Position numbers and translations under genes: made by a program. Below, in pieces: positions 17,812 to 27,151 of a DNA stretch of 64,000 nucleotides. The DNA comes from Rhodococcus qingshengii JCM 15477 (lineage in GTDB: Bacteria > Actinomycetota > Actinomycetes > Mycobacteriales > Mycobacteriaceae). The DNA lies in NCBI RefSeq assembly GCF_023221595.1, contig NZ_CP096563.1, forward strand, positions 2,524,501 to 2,588,500. Direction: 5' to 3'. The first letter of the stretch is position 1. Each line of letters opens with the position of its first letter. The notes beneath the pieces are model-generated. The model was not told the DNA's origin, ran no database searches, and saw only the letters and a program-made list of their open reading frames with translations.

Positions 17812-17847
17812 GCTCTGCCCCCGTCACCGAAGTGACGGGGGCAGAGC
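17812..17847 (-). terminator. Hairpin between rpmB and the enoyl-CoA hydratase gene
   Basis: GCTCTGCCCCCGTCAC and GTGACGGGGGCAGAGC form a 16-bp perfect stem with tetraloop CGAA, 24 bp after the rpmB stop in the direction of transcription. The following bases on the minus strand are A/T-rich (TGTATCTATAT), so termination is plausible. Confidence 0.7.
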
Positions 17848-17871
17848 CTGCAATAGTTTGTGCTCGGGCAA

Positions 17872-18063
17872 TCAGCCCCGAGCGACCTTGCCTGCCTTCA
17901 GGCAGGAGGTGCACACGTTGACCTTACGGGTGTTACCCGGGGCAACCTCGGTACGAACAGACTGAATGTTCGGGTTCCAGCGACGATTGGTACGCCGGTG
18001 CGAGTGCGAGACCGACTTACCGAAGCCGGGCCCCTTGGCGCATACGTCGCAGACGGCAGCCAT
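17872..18063 (-). CDS. rpmB: 50S ribosomal protein L28, zinc-binding form
   Basis: A 63-aa ribosomal protein of the large subunit. It is the C+ type: cysteines in AVCDVCAKG near residues 5-8 and in VCTSCLKAG near 51-54 form a zinc ribbon. Start ATG 18063 is preceded by AAGGAG nine bases upstream. Actinobacteria often carry a second, cysteine-free L28 induced by zinc starvation. This C+ copy at the conserved locus beside the FakA-like gene is the likely main form. No obvious Zur palindrome is visible upstream. Confidence 0.95.
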   Translation of the reverse strand: MAAVCDVCAKGPGFGKSVSHSHRRTNRRWNPNIQSVRTEVAPGNTRKVNVCTSCLKAGKVARG

Positions 18064-18396
18064 AGTCGCGAACTCCTTGTTAGAAATGAATATTGAAGTG
18101 GTTACCCTACACGGTAGGGCAGCCAGAATTACAATCCGAATATACTCGACTTCGAACTGATCCTTGACCGCTCACTGTGCAGCCGAACGTGAAAACAGTC
18201 AATCAGCAACAAACAAAGTGCAGCATTATTTCGTGTAGCCCGTTCGAGGCAACCGTGTAAGAGTAACCGCTTCCGGCCCGAATGGCCAAACCGCCCGGTA
18301 ATGACGGTTGCGCAGAAGCGTCGGACTACCCTCGACTGCACCGATCACCGATCTCTTTTTCATCGTCAGTCTTTCCATCGTCGAGGGGAACCGTCA
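18064..18396. other. Divergent intergenic region rpmB / FakA-like gene (333 bp)
   Basis: No gene is supported here. The half next to rpmB is clearly more A/T-rich than the surroundings and should contain the rpmB promoter on the minus strand. The other half carries GGTAAT (18297-18302), a possible -10 for the rightward gene, and its ribosome site GAGGGG at 18383-18388. No terminator, repeat or small reading frame with a ribosome site stood out. Confidence 0.6.
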
Positions 18397-20106
18397 GTGG
18401 GGGAAGTGCAACGCGTCGCCGAAGAAGCGGAATCCGTCGCGGACGGACATCTGCTGCGGCGCTGGGCCCGCCGGGCGGTCGACAGCCTCCAGAAACGTCG
18501 CGGTGAGATCAACAACCTCAACGTCTTTCCCATCCCTGATTCGGATACCGGCACCAATCTGCTGTTCACGATGCGGGCTGCACTCGATTCCGCCGAGACG
18601 ATCGAGGACGACGTCCGCAGTGCGGGCCGCGTCGCCAACGCTCTGGCTCGAGGCGCCGTGTCCGGTGCTCGCGGTAATTCCGGAGTGATCCTCTCCCAGG
18701 TGATCCGGGGCATCGCCGAGAGCGTTCAAGGTGAGCACATCGACGGCCGTAGCTTCGCGAACTCGCTGACCACGGCGACGACGCTGGCCTCTCGGGCTGT
18801 CTCCGATCTGGTGGAAGGCACCATCGTCACGGTATTGCGTGCATCGGGAGAAGCAGCGCAGGAGTGCGTCGACACCAGGACACCGAGCGGCGAGGATCTT
18901 GCATCCGTGGTTGCCGCCGCTGCCGACGCCGCTGCGGTCGCACTGAACAAGACGCCGGAGCAACTGGACGTTCTCGCGTCCGCCGGGGTGGTCGATGCCG
19001 GGGGATTCGGTCTGGTTCTGATCCTCGACGCCTTTGTCGAGGTGCTGACCGGGAAGCCGCAGGTTCGCGAAGATCTGGGGACGCCGGACCCGAGGTCGAG
19101 CGCAGTTGTCGACGTCAGCGCATTCGATCACGATTGGGCTCACAAGAGCCCGATCGAATGTGGTGATCACTCGGAACAGGATTTCGAGGTCATGTACCTC
19201 GTCGACGACTCCGACGACGATCGCATGACGGCGCTGCGCACGCGGCTGTCCGTCCTCGGAGATTCGACGGTCATCGTCAGCGACGGTTTCGGCGGCTGGT
19301 CGGTGCACGTGCATTGCTGCGATGCCGGTGCAGCCGTGGAAGCCGGCCTCGAGGCCGGGAAGGTTCACGGTATTCGCATCAGCAGTTTTCTCGTCGACGA
19401 ACGCGACCAGTTGGTGGCACGGGCGGAGAGGCGATTCCCCGGGGCCGGCGCGCGCGGCGTACTGGCCGTCGTTGCCGGTGACAGCGCGGCGGCGTTGTTC
19501 GAGAGTGAGGGTGCGACGGTTCTTCGGTGCGACGATGCGCCGGTGACACGCGCACAACTGCTCGGCCGCATTCGTCAAATGGAACGCAGCGAAGTTCTGG
19601 TGCTTCCGAACGGAGCTTTGACCGCTCAGGAACTCGTCGCAGTCAGTGCTGCTGCACGCGATCCGCTTCACCAGGTTCTGCTGCTGTCGACGTCGTCGAT
19701 GGTCCAGGGCCTGGCAGCACTTGCCGTTCACGACCCTCAGCGCAACGTCGCCGACGACGGCTTCACGATGTCCGAGGCGGCGGCCGCCACGCGATGGGGA
19801 TCGTTGCGGATCGCGGTCGAGCGTTCGCTGACCTACGTCGGGACATGTGATCCGGGTGACGCGATCGGTCTGATGGGGCACGAGGTGGTGCTCATCGGTC
19901 CCGACGTCGCGGAGTCGAGTGCGCGACTGGTCGACCTCGCGCTCGGATCCGGTGGCGAACTCGTGACCCTACTCATGGGCGCAGACGCGCCGGACGACCT
20001 GGCCGGGCAGCTCGAGGCGCACGTCGTCGCGCACCACCCGGGCGTCGACGTGCTCGTCTATCAGGGTGATCAGCCGGGTGACCTGTTCCAGTTGGGCGTG
20101 GAGTGA
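18397..20106 (+). CDS. DAK-phosphatase/FakA-like fatty acid kinase family protein
   Basis: A 569-aa protein of the YloV/FakA family. The N-terminal DhaL domain (about 10-215) has the ATP/Mg site NNLNVFPIPDSDTGTNLLFTM and GARGNSGVILSQ; a middle domain and a C-terminal DegV-like part follow. In Staphylococcus FakA phosphorylates fatty acids held by FakB. No FakB gene is adjacent, so the partner would be encoded elsewhere. Start GTG 18397 is supported by GAGGGG eight bases upstream. The gene is intact, while as I recall the M. tuberculosis H37Rv counterpart is annotated as two frames. recG follows after 73 bp. Confidence 0.82.
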   Translation: MGEVQRVAEEAESVADGHLLRRWARRAVDSLQKRRGEINNLNVFPIPDSDTGTNLLFTMRAALDSAETIEDDVRSAGRVANALARGAVSGARGNSGVILSQVIRGIAESVQGEHIDGRSFANSLTTATTLASRAVSDLVEGTIVTVLRASGEAAQECVDTRTPSGEDLASVVAAAADAAAVALNKTPEQLDVLASAGVVDAGGFGLVLILDAFVEVLTGKPQVREDLGTPDPRSSAVVDVSAFDHDWAHKSPIECGDHSEQDFEVMYLVDDSDDDRMTALRTRLSVLGDSTVIVSDGFGGWSVHVHCCDAGAAVEAGLEAGKVHGIRISSFLVDERDQLVARAERRFPGAGARGVLAVVAGDSAAALFESEGATVLRCDDAPVTRAQLLGRIRQMERSEVLVLPNGALTAQELVAVSAAARDPLHQVLLLSTSSMVQGLAALAVHDPQRNVADDGFTMSEAAAATRWGSLRIAVERSLTYVGTCDPGDAIGLMGHEVVLIGPDVAESSARLVDLALGSGGELVTLLMGADAPDDLAGQLEAHVVAHHPGVDVLVYQGDQPGDLFQLGVE

Positions 20107-20179
20107 TCGAACCGGGTCTGTCGGTGACTGCTGATATACGAACACATGTGCTTACCGCGACACTGTGCTGGAGGAACTG

Positions 20180-22441
20180 ATGGCGACGCTCGCCGACCCA
20201 CTCGATCGGCTGCTGGGAAAGAAGACCGCGGACGCGCTCGACGAGGCATTCGAGATCCGCACCGTCGAGGACCTGCTGCGTCACTACCCACACCGGTACG
20301 CGTCGGCAGGCAAGGAGCTTGCCGAGAAGGAGCCGCCCGAGGGTGAGCACATCACCATCATCGCGCGGGTGGCGTCGGCGGCCGTCGTGAAGATGAAGAA
20401 CCGTCCGGGGCAGATGTTGCGAGTATCGCTGGCGACTGATTCGCAGACCGTGGACGTCACGTTCTTCAACCCGCAGAAGGTGCGGCACGTCATCAAGCCC
20501 GGCGTTCGGGCGATGTTCTCCGGGACGGTGAAGTACTTCCGCGGCAAGTGGTCTCTCACTCATCCGAGCTACCTGATTCTCCCGGAACCTCGTGTCGGCG
20601 AAGAGGATTCGGTAGTTCCGCTTGCGTCCATCAAGGGAGCCGGTGACCTTGCGGGCCTGGCTCGCGCAAATCAGGATCCCGGCGCCGAACTCGATCTGTC
20701 CGTCTTCGACCGCGCATTGATCCCGCTGTACCCGGCGACCCGCGAGGTCGAGAGCTGGACCATCATGCGGTGCGTGCGGCAAGTGCTCGACCAACTCGAT
20801 CCGATCGAGGAGCCGTTGCCCGCCGAGACTCGGGCCGAGCACGGATTCATCGGTTTGGACGAGGCGCTGCGCACCGTTCACCTGCCAGATACCAAGGAAG
20901 ACATCGAACGAGCACAGGATCGTCTGCGTTTCGACGAGGCGCTGTCTCTGCAGTTGGTCCTCGCGATGCGTCGTCACGACAATTCCGAGCGTGTGGCTCC
21001 GGCCTGCGCTCCGGTCGCCGGCGGGATCGCGGACCAGTTCGAGGAGATGCTCCCGTTCACTCTGACGGAGGGACAGCAAGCAGTCGCGGAGGAGATCTCC
21101 ACCGACCTTGCCCGCCCACACCCGATGAGCCGCCTTCTTCAGGGCGAGGTCGGGTCAGGCAAGACGATCGTGGCTCTGCGCGCGATGCTGCAGGTCGTCG
21201 ATGCGGGTTATCAGTGCGCGTTGCTCGCACCCACCGAGGTCCTGGCAAATCAGCACGCGCGATCACTGCGCAAGATGATGGGCTCGCTGGCTGCAGGTGG
21301 TGAACTCGGTTCTGCCGAACATTCCACCCGTATCGCCCTTCTTACCGGCTCGCTGCCAGTCGCTGCGAAGCGCGCAGCTCTGCTCGAAGCCGTGACCGGC
21401 GACGCCGGGATCGTCATCGGTACCCATGCGCTCATTCAGGACAACGTCGAGTTCTTCAACCTCGGCATGGTTGTCGTCGACGAGCAACACCGCTTCGGCG
21501 TCGAGCAACGTGATCAGTTGCGATCACGTGCCCGTGAAGGACTGAGTCCGCATCTGCTGGTGATGACGGCAACGCCGATTCCGCGAACCATCGCCATGAC
21601 CGTGCTCGGCGACCTCGAGGTCTCGACCCTGCGAGAGCTTCCACGTGGGCGAACCCCGATCAAGAGCAGTGTCGTGCCCGCGAAGCAGAAGCCGCAGTGG
21701 GTCGATCGCGCATGGGAACGAATCCGTGAGGACGTCGCCGACGGCCGTCAGGCGTATGTCGTGTGCTCGCGGATCGGTGACGGCGAGCAGGGTGCAGGCG
21801 AAGATCAGTTCACCGAGGAGAAGCAGCCCGAGACCAAGTCGGCGGTTGACGTCTTCGAAGAGCTGTCGAGTGGTCCGCTGGCCGATCTGCGAGTCGGGTT
21901 GCTGCACGGTCGACTGCCTTCCGACGAAAAGGACGTGGTGATGAGCGCGTTCAACGTCGGTGACATCGACGTCCTCGTCTGTACGACCGTTGTCGAAGTC
22001 GGTGTCGACGTTCCGAACGCGACGGTGATGGTGATCGTCGACGCCGAGCGGTTCGGCGTCAGTCAGCTCCATCAGTTGCGTGGCCGCGTCGGTCGAGGGA
22101 AACATCAGGGACTGTGCATCCTCGTCACCGGAAGCAATCCCGGGGGACCGGCGTACGAGCGGCTCTCGGCGGTGGCAGCGACCAACGACGGGTTCGAACT
22201 GGCTCAACTCGACCTCGCGACCAGACGTGAAGGAGACATCCTCGGTGCGGCGCAGTCGGGCACAACCTCGAATCTGCGGCTGCTTTCCCTCATGGCCCAT
22301 GGAGACATCCTCGAGTCCGCCAGGGAGTTCGCTCAGGGAATCGTCGACTCCGATCCGTCGCTCGACGGTCATCCCGCCCTCGCTTCCATGGTGACCGCCG
22401 CCCTGGACTCCGACCGGATCGAGTACCTCGAGAAGTCGTGA
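20180..22441 (+). CDS. recG: ATP-dependent DNA helicase RecG
   Basis: Superfamily 2 helicase that remodels stalled forks and Holliday junctions. At 753 aa it has the N-terminal wedge/OB domain (about 50-150), Walker A GEVGSGKTIVALRAM, the DEQH box VVVDEQHRFGVEQR, TATPIPRT, TTVVEVGVDVPNA and the motif VI segment QLRGRVGRGKHQG. ATG 20180 is chosen over GTG 20165 because GGAGG precedes it closely and MATLADPLDRLLG fits the family N-terminus. It lies between the FakA-like gene and pyc in conserved order. Confidence 0.96.
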   Translation: MATLADPLDRLLGKKTADALDEAFEIRTVEDLLRHYPHRYASAGKELAEKEPPEGEHITIIARVASAAVVKMKNRPGQMLRVSLATDSQTVDVTFFNPQKVRHVIKPGVRAMFSGTVKYFRGKWSLTHPSYLILPEPRVGEEDSVVPLASIKGAGDLAGLARANQDPGAELDLSVFDRALIPLYPATREVESWTIMRCVRQVLDQLDPIEEPLPAETRAEHGFIGLDEALRTVHLPDTKEDIERAQDRLRFDEALSLQLVLAMRRHDNSERVAPACAPVAGGIADQFEEMLPFTLTEGQQAVAEEISTDLARPHPMSRLLQGEVGSGKTIVALRAMLQVVDAGYQCALLAPTEVLANQHARSLRKMMGSLAAGGELGSAEHSTRIALLTGSLPVAAKRAALLEAVTGDAGIVIGTHALIQDNVEFFNLGMVVVDEQHRFGVEQRDQLRSRAREGLSPHLLVMTATPIPRTIAMTVLGDLEVSTLRELPRGRTPIKSSVVPAKQKPQWVDRAWERIREDVADGRQAYVVCSRIGDGEQGAGEDQFTEEKQPETKSAVDVFEELSSGPLADLRVGLLHGRLPSDEKDVVMSAFNVGDIDVLVCTTVVEVGVDVPNATVMVIVDAERFGVSQLHQLRGRVGRGKHQGLCILVTGSNPGGPAYERLSAVAATNDGFELAQLDLATRREGDILGAAQSGTTSNLRLLSLMAHGDILESAREFAQGIVDSDPSLDGHPALASMVTAALDSDRIEYLEKS

Positions 22442-22561
22442 AGGGTATGACGACAAGCTGAAATCGAATAGCACGAGGACCGCCGGGTTGGTTTCTCGAT
22501 TCAGTCCGAAATATGAGACTCCGCATGTAGACGCAAGATGAAATCGGGGTAGTTTTCTCGA

Positions 22562-25500
22562 ATGTTCTCCAAAGTGCTCGTCGCGAACCGCGGCGAAATT
22601 GCGATCCGTGCCTTCCGCGCCGCCTACGAACTAGGTGCCGGAACCGTCGCGGTGTTCCCGTACGAGGATCGGAATTCGATCCACCGTCTCAAGGCAGACG
22701 AGAGCTACCAGATCGGGGAGAAGGGTCACCCCGTTCGCGCGTATCTCTCGGTCGAGGAGATCGTCGCCGCCGCCAAGAGCGCCGGAGCCGACGCCATCTA
22801 CCCCGGTTACGGTTTCCTCTCCGAGAACCCGGACTTGTCGGCGGCGTGTGCCGAGGCAGGCATCAAGTTCGTCGGCCCGTCCGCCGAGATCCTCGAGTTG
22901 ACCGGAAACAAGGCTCGGGCCATCGCAGCGGCAAAGGCCGCCGGTCTCCCGGTGCTCGCGTCTTCGGAGCCGTCAGCGGACATCGACGAGTTGCTCGCAG
23001 CCGCCGAGGACATGACCTTCCCGCTCTTCGTCAAGGCTGTCGCAGGCGGCGGTGGGCGCGGAATGCGCCGTGTTGCGGAGCGCTCACAACTCAAGGAATC
23101 GATCGAAGCCGCAGCGCGCGAAGCGGAATCGGCCTTCGGCGATTCGACGGTCTTCCTCGAGCAGGCCGTCATCGACCCCCGGCACATCGAAGTGCAGATC
23201 CTCGCCGACGAGCAGGGCAACGTCATCCACCTCTTCGAGCGTGACTGCTCGCTGCAACGTCGCCACCAGAAGGTGATCGAGCTCGCTCCGGCGCCCAATC
23301 TCTCCGAAGAGTTGCGCGCCAAGATCTGTGCCGACGCCGTCGCCTTCGCGAAGGAGATCGGATACACGTGCGCGGGCACCGTCGAGTTCCTTCTCGACAA
23401 GCGCGGCAACCACGTCTTCATCGAGATGAACCCGCGAATTCAGGTCGAGCACACCGTCACCGAAGAAGTGACGGACGTGGACCTGGTCCAGTCGCAGCTC
23501 AAGATCGCGTCCGGTTCGACGCTTGCAGAACTTGGTCTGTCACAGGAGACGATCAAGCTTCGCGGCGCGGCGCTGCAGTGCCGCATCACGACCGAGGATC
23601 CGGCAAACGGATTCCGCCCGGACACCGGCCGTATCACCGCGTACCGCACCCCGGGCGGAGCCGGTATCCGCTTGGACGGTGGCGCCACACTCGGCGCCGA
23701 GGTCGGAGCGTACTTCGATTCCATGCTGGTCAAACTCACTTGTCGCGGTCGCGACCTCGAAGCCGCTGTGGCGAGAGCTCGCCGCGCGGTCACCGAGTTC
23801 CGCATTCGTGGTGTCTCGACCAACATTCCGTTCCTGCAGGCGGTTCTCGACGACCCGGACTTCCGGGCGGGACGCGTGACAACCTCCTTCATCGAGGAAC
23901 GTCCTCAGCTGCTGACTCTGCGTTCTTCGGCAGACCGCGGCACGAAGATCCTGACCTACCTCGCGGATGTGACTGTCAACAAGCCGCACGGGGAGCGTCC
24001 CTCGGCGGTGTACCCGCAGGACAAGCTGCCCAAGATCGATCTTTCGACACCCCCTCCTGCCGGTAGCCGTCAGCGCCTCCTCGAACTCGGACCCGAAGGT
24101 TTCGCGAAGGCACTGCGTGAGCAGAAGGCAGTCGGCGTCACCGACACCACCTTCCGTGACGCGCACCAGTCGTTGTTGGCCACGCGAGTTCGAACCAGCG
24201 GACTGCTCGGAGTAGCGGGGCACGTTGCGCGGTTGACGCCGGAACTGCTCTCGATCGAAGCCTGGGGCGGCGCGACCTACGATGTGGGACTTCGCTTCCT
24301 GCACGAGGATCCGTGGTACCGGCTTGCCGCACTGCGCGAGGCGATTCCCAACATCTGCCTCCAGATGCTTCTTCGCGGTCGAAACACGGTGGGCTACACG
24401 CCGTATCCCGAAAAGGTCACGCGCGCATTCGTTCAGGAAGCCACCGACACCGGCATCGACATCTTCCGAATCTTCGACGCGCTCAACAACGTCGACCAGA
24501 TGCGCCCTGCCATCGACGCGGTGCGTGAGACCGGAACGGCTCTCGCCGAGGTGGCGTTGAGCTACACCGGCGATCTGTCGGATCCGAACGAAACGCTGTA
24601 CACGCTCGACTACTACCTGAAGTTGGCAGAAGAGATCGTCGATGCGGGCGCTCACGTGCTCGCGATCAAGGACATGGCGGGCCTGCTGCGCGCTCCGGCG
24701 GCCACCAAGCTCGTGACGGCGCTACGCAGCAACTTCGATCTTCCGGTTCACGTCCACACGCATGACACCCCCGGTGGACAGTTGGCCACGTATTTCGCCG
24801 CGTGGCAGGCGGGCGCCGACGCAGTCGACGGTGCTTCGGCGGCACTGGCCGGAACCACCAGTCAGCCTGCGCTCTCGGCCATCGTTGCCGCCGCTGCGCA
24901 CTCCGAGTTCGACACCGGGCTGAACCTGCAGAACGTGTGCGACCTCGAACCGTACTGGGAGGCGCTGCGAAAGGTGTACGCGCCGTTCGAATCCGGACTG
25001 CCGGCGCCGACGGGACGTGTGTACACGCACGAGATTCCGGGCGGCCAGCTCTCCAATCTCCGGACCCAGGCCGTTGCTCTCGGTCTCGGCGACCGGTTCG
25101 AAGAGGTCGAAGCCAAGTACGCCGACGCGGACCGCATGCTCGGGCATCTCGTGAAGGTGACGCCGTCGTCGAAGGTCGTCGGCGACCTCGCCCTCCACCT
25201 TGTCGGCGCCGGCGTGCCTTCGGAGGAGTTTGCCGCAGATCCGGCGAAGTTCGACATTCCCGACTCCGTGGTGGGCTTCCTGCGCGGTGAACTCGGTACG
25301 CCTCCCGGTGGTTGGCCGGAACCGTTCCGCAGCAAGGCACTCGAAGGACGTGGCCAGGCCAAGCCCGAAGCGACGTTGTCCGCTGAGGACGAGGTGCTGC
25401 TCGAGGGCTCGTCGAAGGACCGTCAGGCGACGCTGAATCGTCTGCTGTTCCCCGGCCCGACAAAGGAATTCCTCGAACACCGCGAGAAGTACGGTGACAC

Positions 25501-25966
25501 GTCGCGGCTTTCGGCGAACCAGTTCTTCTACGGTTTGCGGCGCGGCGACGAACACCGCGTCGAGTTGGCTCCCGGCGTTGAGCTGATCATCGGTCTCGAA
25601 GCGATCTCCGAGCCCGACGAGCGCGGCTACCGCACTGTCATGTGCATCCTGAACGGTCAATTGCGCCCGGTCTCGATCCGCGATCGCTCCATTGCCAGTG
25701 ACGTACCGGTGGCGGAGAAGGCCGACAAGAACAACCCGGGCCACGTGGCTGCACCGTTCGCGGGTGTCGTGACGCTCGCGGTGAAGGAAGGCCAGAAGAT
25801 CGAGGCCGGCGACACCGTGGCCACGATCGAAGCAATGAAGATGGAAGCGGCGATCACCTCGCCGCGCGCCGGCGTCGTCTCTCGGATCGCGATCAGCGCC
25901 GTCCAACAGGTCGAGGGCGGAGACCTGCTGGTAGTCGTCTCGACGGGGGAGAGCGCCGCAGAGTGA
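22562..25966 (+). CDS. pyc: Pyruvate carboxylase
   Basis: Biotin enzyme that makes oxaloacetate from pyruvate, bicarbonate and ATP to refill the citric acid cycle. The single 1134-aa chain has biotin carboxylase (1 to about 450; KVLVANRGEIAIRAFRAA, GGGGRGMRRV, EMNPRIQVEHTVTEE), the carboxyltransferase TIM barrel (from TDTTFRDAHQSLLATRVRT, about 530-800), and the biotinyl domain with EAMKMEA near the C-terminus. Start ATG 22562 has only a weak upstream G-run. It overlaps rsmD by GTGA. Allosteric control by acetyl-CoA or aspartate is usual in the family. Confidence 0.97.
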   Translation: MFSKVLVANRGEIAIRAFRAAYELGAGTVAVFPYEDRNSIHRLKADESYQIGEKGHPVRAYLSVEEIVAAAKSAGADAIYPGYGFLSENPDLSAACAEAGIKFVGPSAEILELTGNKARAIAAAKAAGLPVLASSEPSADIDELLAAAEDMTFPLFVKAVAGGGGRGMRRVAERSQLKESIEAAAREAESAFGDSTVFLEQAVIDPRHIEVQILADEQGNVIHLFERDCSLQRRHQKVIELAPAPNLSEELRAKICADAVAFAKEIGYTCAGTVEFLLDKRGNHVFIEMNPRIQVEHTVTEEVTDVDLVQSQLKIASGSTLAELGLSQETIKLRGAALQCRITTEDPANGFRPDTGRITAYRTPGGAGIRLDGGATLGAEVGAYFDSMLVKLTCRGRDLEAAVARARRAVTEFRIRGVSTNIPFLQAVLDDPDFRAGRVTTSFIEERPQLLTLRSSADRGTKILTYLADVTVNKPHGERPSAVYPQDKLPKIDLSTPPPAGSRQRLLELGPEGFAKALREQKAVGVTDTTFRDAHQSLLATRVRTSGLLGVAGHVARLTPELLSIEAWGGATYDVGLRFLHEDPWYRLAALREAIPNICLQMLLRGRNTVGYTPYPEKVTRAFVQEATDTGIDIFRIFDALNNVDQMRPAIDAVRETGTALAEVALSYTGDLSDPNETLYTLDYYLKLAEEIVDAGAHVLAIKDMAGLLRAPAATKLVTALRSNFDLPVHVHTHDTPGGQLATYFAAWQAGADAVDGASAALAGTTSQPALSAIVAAAAHSEFDTGLNLQNVCDLEPYWEALRKVYAPFESGLPAPTGRVYTHEIPGGQLSNLRTQAVALGLGDRFEEVEAKYADADRMLGHLVKVTPSSKVVGDLALHLVGAGVPSEEFAADPAKFDIPDSVVGFLRGELGTPPGGWPEPFRSKALEGRGQAKPEATLSAEDEVLLEGSSKDRQATLNRLLFPGPTKEFLEHREKYGDTSRLSANQFFYGLRRGDEHRVELAPGVELIIGLEAISEPDERGYRTVMCILNGQLRPVSIRDRSIASDVPVAEKADKNNPGHVAAPFAGVVTLAVKEGQKIEAGDTVATIEAMKMEAAITSPRAGVVSRIAISAVQQVEGGDLLVVVSTGESAAE

Positions 25967-26529
25967 CACGCATCATCTCGGGACTCGCGGGCGGTCGACG
26001 CCTGCGAGTCCCGCCGAGCGGCACCCGTCCGACGTCGGATCGGGTTCGTGAGGCGCTGTTCAGTGCTCTCGAAGCGCGCATCGATCTCGAAGGGTGCGCG
26101 GTTCTCGACCTCTTTGCGGGTTCGGGTGCTCTCGGCCTCGAGGCGCTCTCGCGGGGAGCCGAGCACGTTGTTCTCGTGGAATCGGATGCCAAGGCTGCTG
26201 CCGTCATCAAGGCGAACATCGGCACTGTCGCGTTGCCTGGGGCGACGGTTCGCGCCGCTCCGGTTGCGGCCGTGGTCTCGGGTCCGAGCGCGCGTGAATA
26301 CGACATCGTGATCGCGGACCCACCGTATGCGGTGACCGACGAGGCCGTCGTGTCCATGCTCACCGATCTGCAGGCCAACAAATGGGTGGGGGAGGGCACG
26401 ATCGTGGTACTCGAACGATCGTCGCGCTCGCCGGAGACCGTGTGGCCTCAGGGCTACGAGCCGATCAAGGCCAAGAACTACGGTGAAGCCCGCATCGAGC
26501 TGGCCACCTGCTACGGTCTGGACTCATGA
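25963..26529 (+). CDS. rsmD: 16S rRNA (guanine-966-N2)-methyltransferase
   Basis: A 188-aa SAM-dependent methyltransferase that modifies G966 of 16S rRNA during 30S assembly. Landmarks are the N-terminal [17 protein letters not shown], the RNA-binding [12 protein letters not shown], the SAM loop [20 protein letters not shown] and the catalytic ADPPY. The start GTG 25963 overlaps the pyc stop (GTGA), and its own stop overlaps coaD (ATGA), so the three genes are translationally chained. Confidence 0.94.
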   Translation: MTRIISGLAGGRRLRVPPSGTRPTSDRVREALFSALEARIDLEGCAVLDLFAGSGALGLEALSRGAEHVVLVESDAKAAAVIKANIGTVALPGATVRAAPVAAVVSGPSAREYDIVIADPPYAVTDEAVVSMLTDLQANKWVGEGTIVVLERSSRSPETVWPQGYEPIKAKNYGEARIELATCYGLDS

Positions 26530-27020
26530 CTGGCGCCGTCTGCCCCGGATCCTTCGACCCTGTGACCAACGGTCACCTCGACGTAATCGGAAGAGTTGCT
26601 GCGCAATTCGACGAGGTCGTGGTCACCGTGCTGATCAACAAGAGCAAGCGTGGCATGTTCACGATCGACGAGCGGATCGAGATGCTCGAAGACGCGACGA
26701 GTCACCTGCCCAACGTTCGCGTCACGTCGTGGCACGGATTGTTGGTCGACTACGCGAAACAAGAAGGTCTCAGCGCGATCGTCAAGGGTCTGCGCGGCGC
26801 GAATGACTTCGATTACGAGCTGCAGATGGCTCAGATGAATCAGAAGCTCACGGGCGTCGACACACTGTTCGTCGCCACGAATCCGACGTACAGCTACCTG
26901 TCGAGTTCTCTGGTGAAGGAAGTCGCGACTTTCGGCGGCGACGTCTCCGACATGTTGCCGGCCAAAGTGCATTCTCGGCTACTCGCACGTATCGCCGAGC
27001 GAGCAGCCGAAAACAGCTGA
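26526..27020 (+). CDS. coaD: Phosphopantetheine adenylyltransferase
   Basis: Transfers AMP to 4'-phosphopantetheine, the penultimate step of coenzyme A synthesis. The 164-aa protein has the nucleotidyltransferase motif [20 protein letters not shown] (T/HxGH at the N-terminus), [19 protein letters not shown] and the C-terminal [13 protein letters not shown]. Start ATG 26526 overlaps rsmD. In M. tuberculosis the next conserved gene, sepIVA, is separated from coaD by the large PDIM/phenolic glycolipid region; here only 131 bp intervene. Confidence 0.96.
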   Translation: MTGAVCPGSFDPVTNGHLDVIGRVAAQFDEVVVTVLINKSKRGMFTIDERIEMLEDATSHLPNVRVTSWHGLLVDYAKQEGLSAIVKGLRGANDFDYELQMAQMNQKLTGVDTLFVATNPTYSYLSSSLVKEVATFGGDVSDMLPAKVHSRLLARIAERAAENS

Positions 27021-27151
27021 TCCCCGACACACCGACCACGACGACACCCCGTTGGCCGTTCTTCCGGCAAACTTGGACAGGAACGGGCACAGGTCCGAGT
27101 GGACCGGTGACGATGTGGGCCGATTTCGGCCGGTAGAGATTGGGGTTGCTT

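Noticed and set aside
18064..18396. Short frames in the rpmB / FakA-like gap
   Set aside because: None has a ribosome site or a family resemblance; the A/T-rich part fits a promoter region.
23540..24655. Minus-strand open frame of 371 codons opposite pyc
   Set aside because: It is antisense to the biotin carboxylase and carboxyltransferase domains and shows no independent signal.
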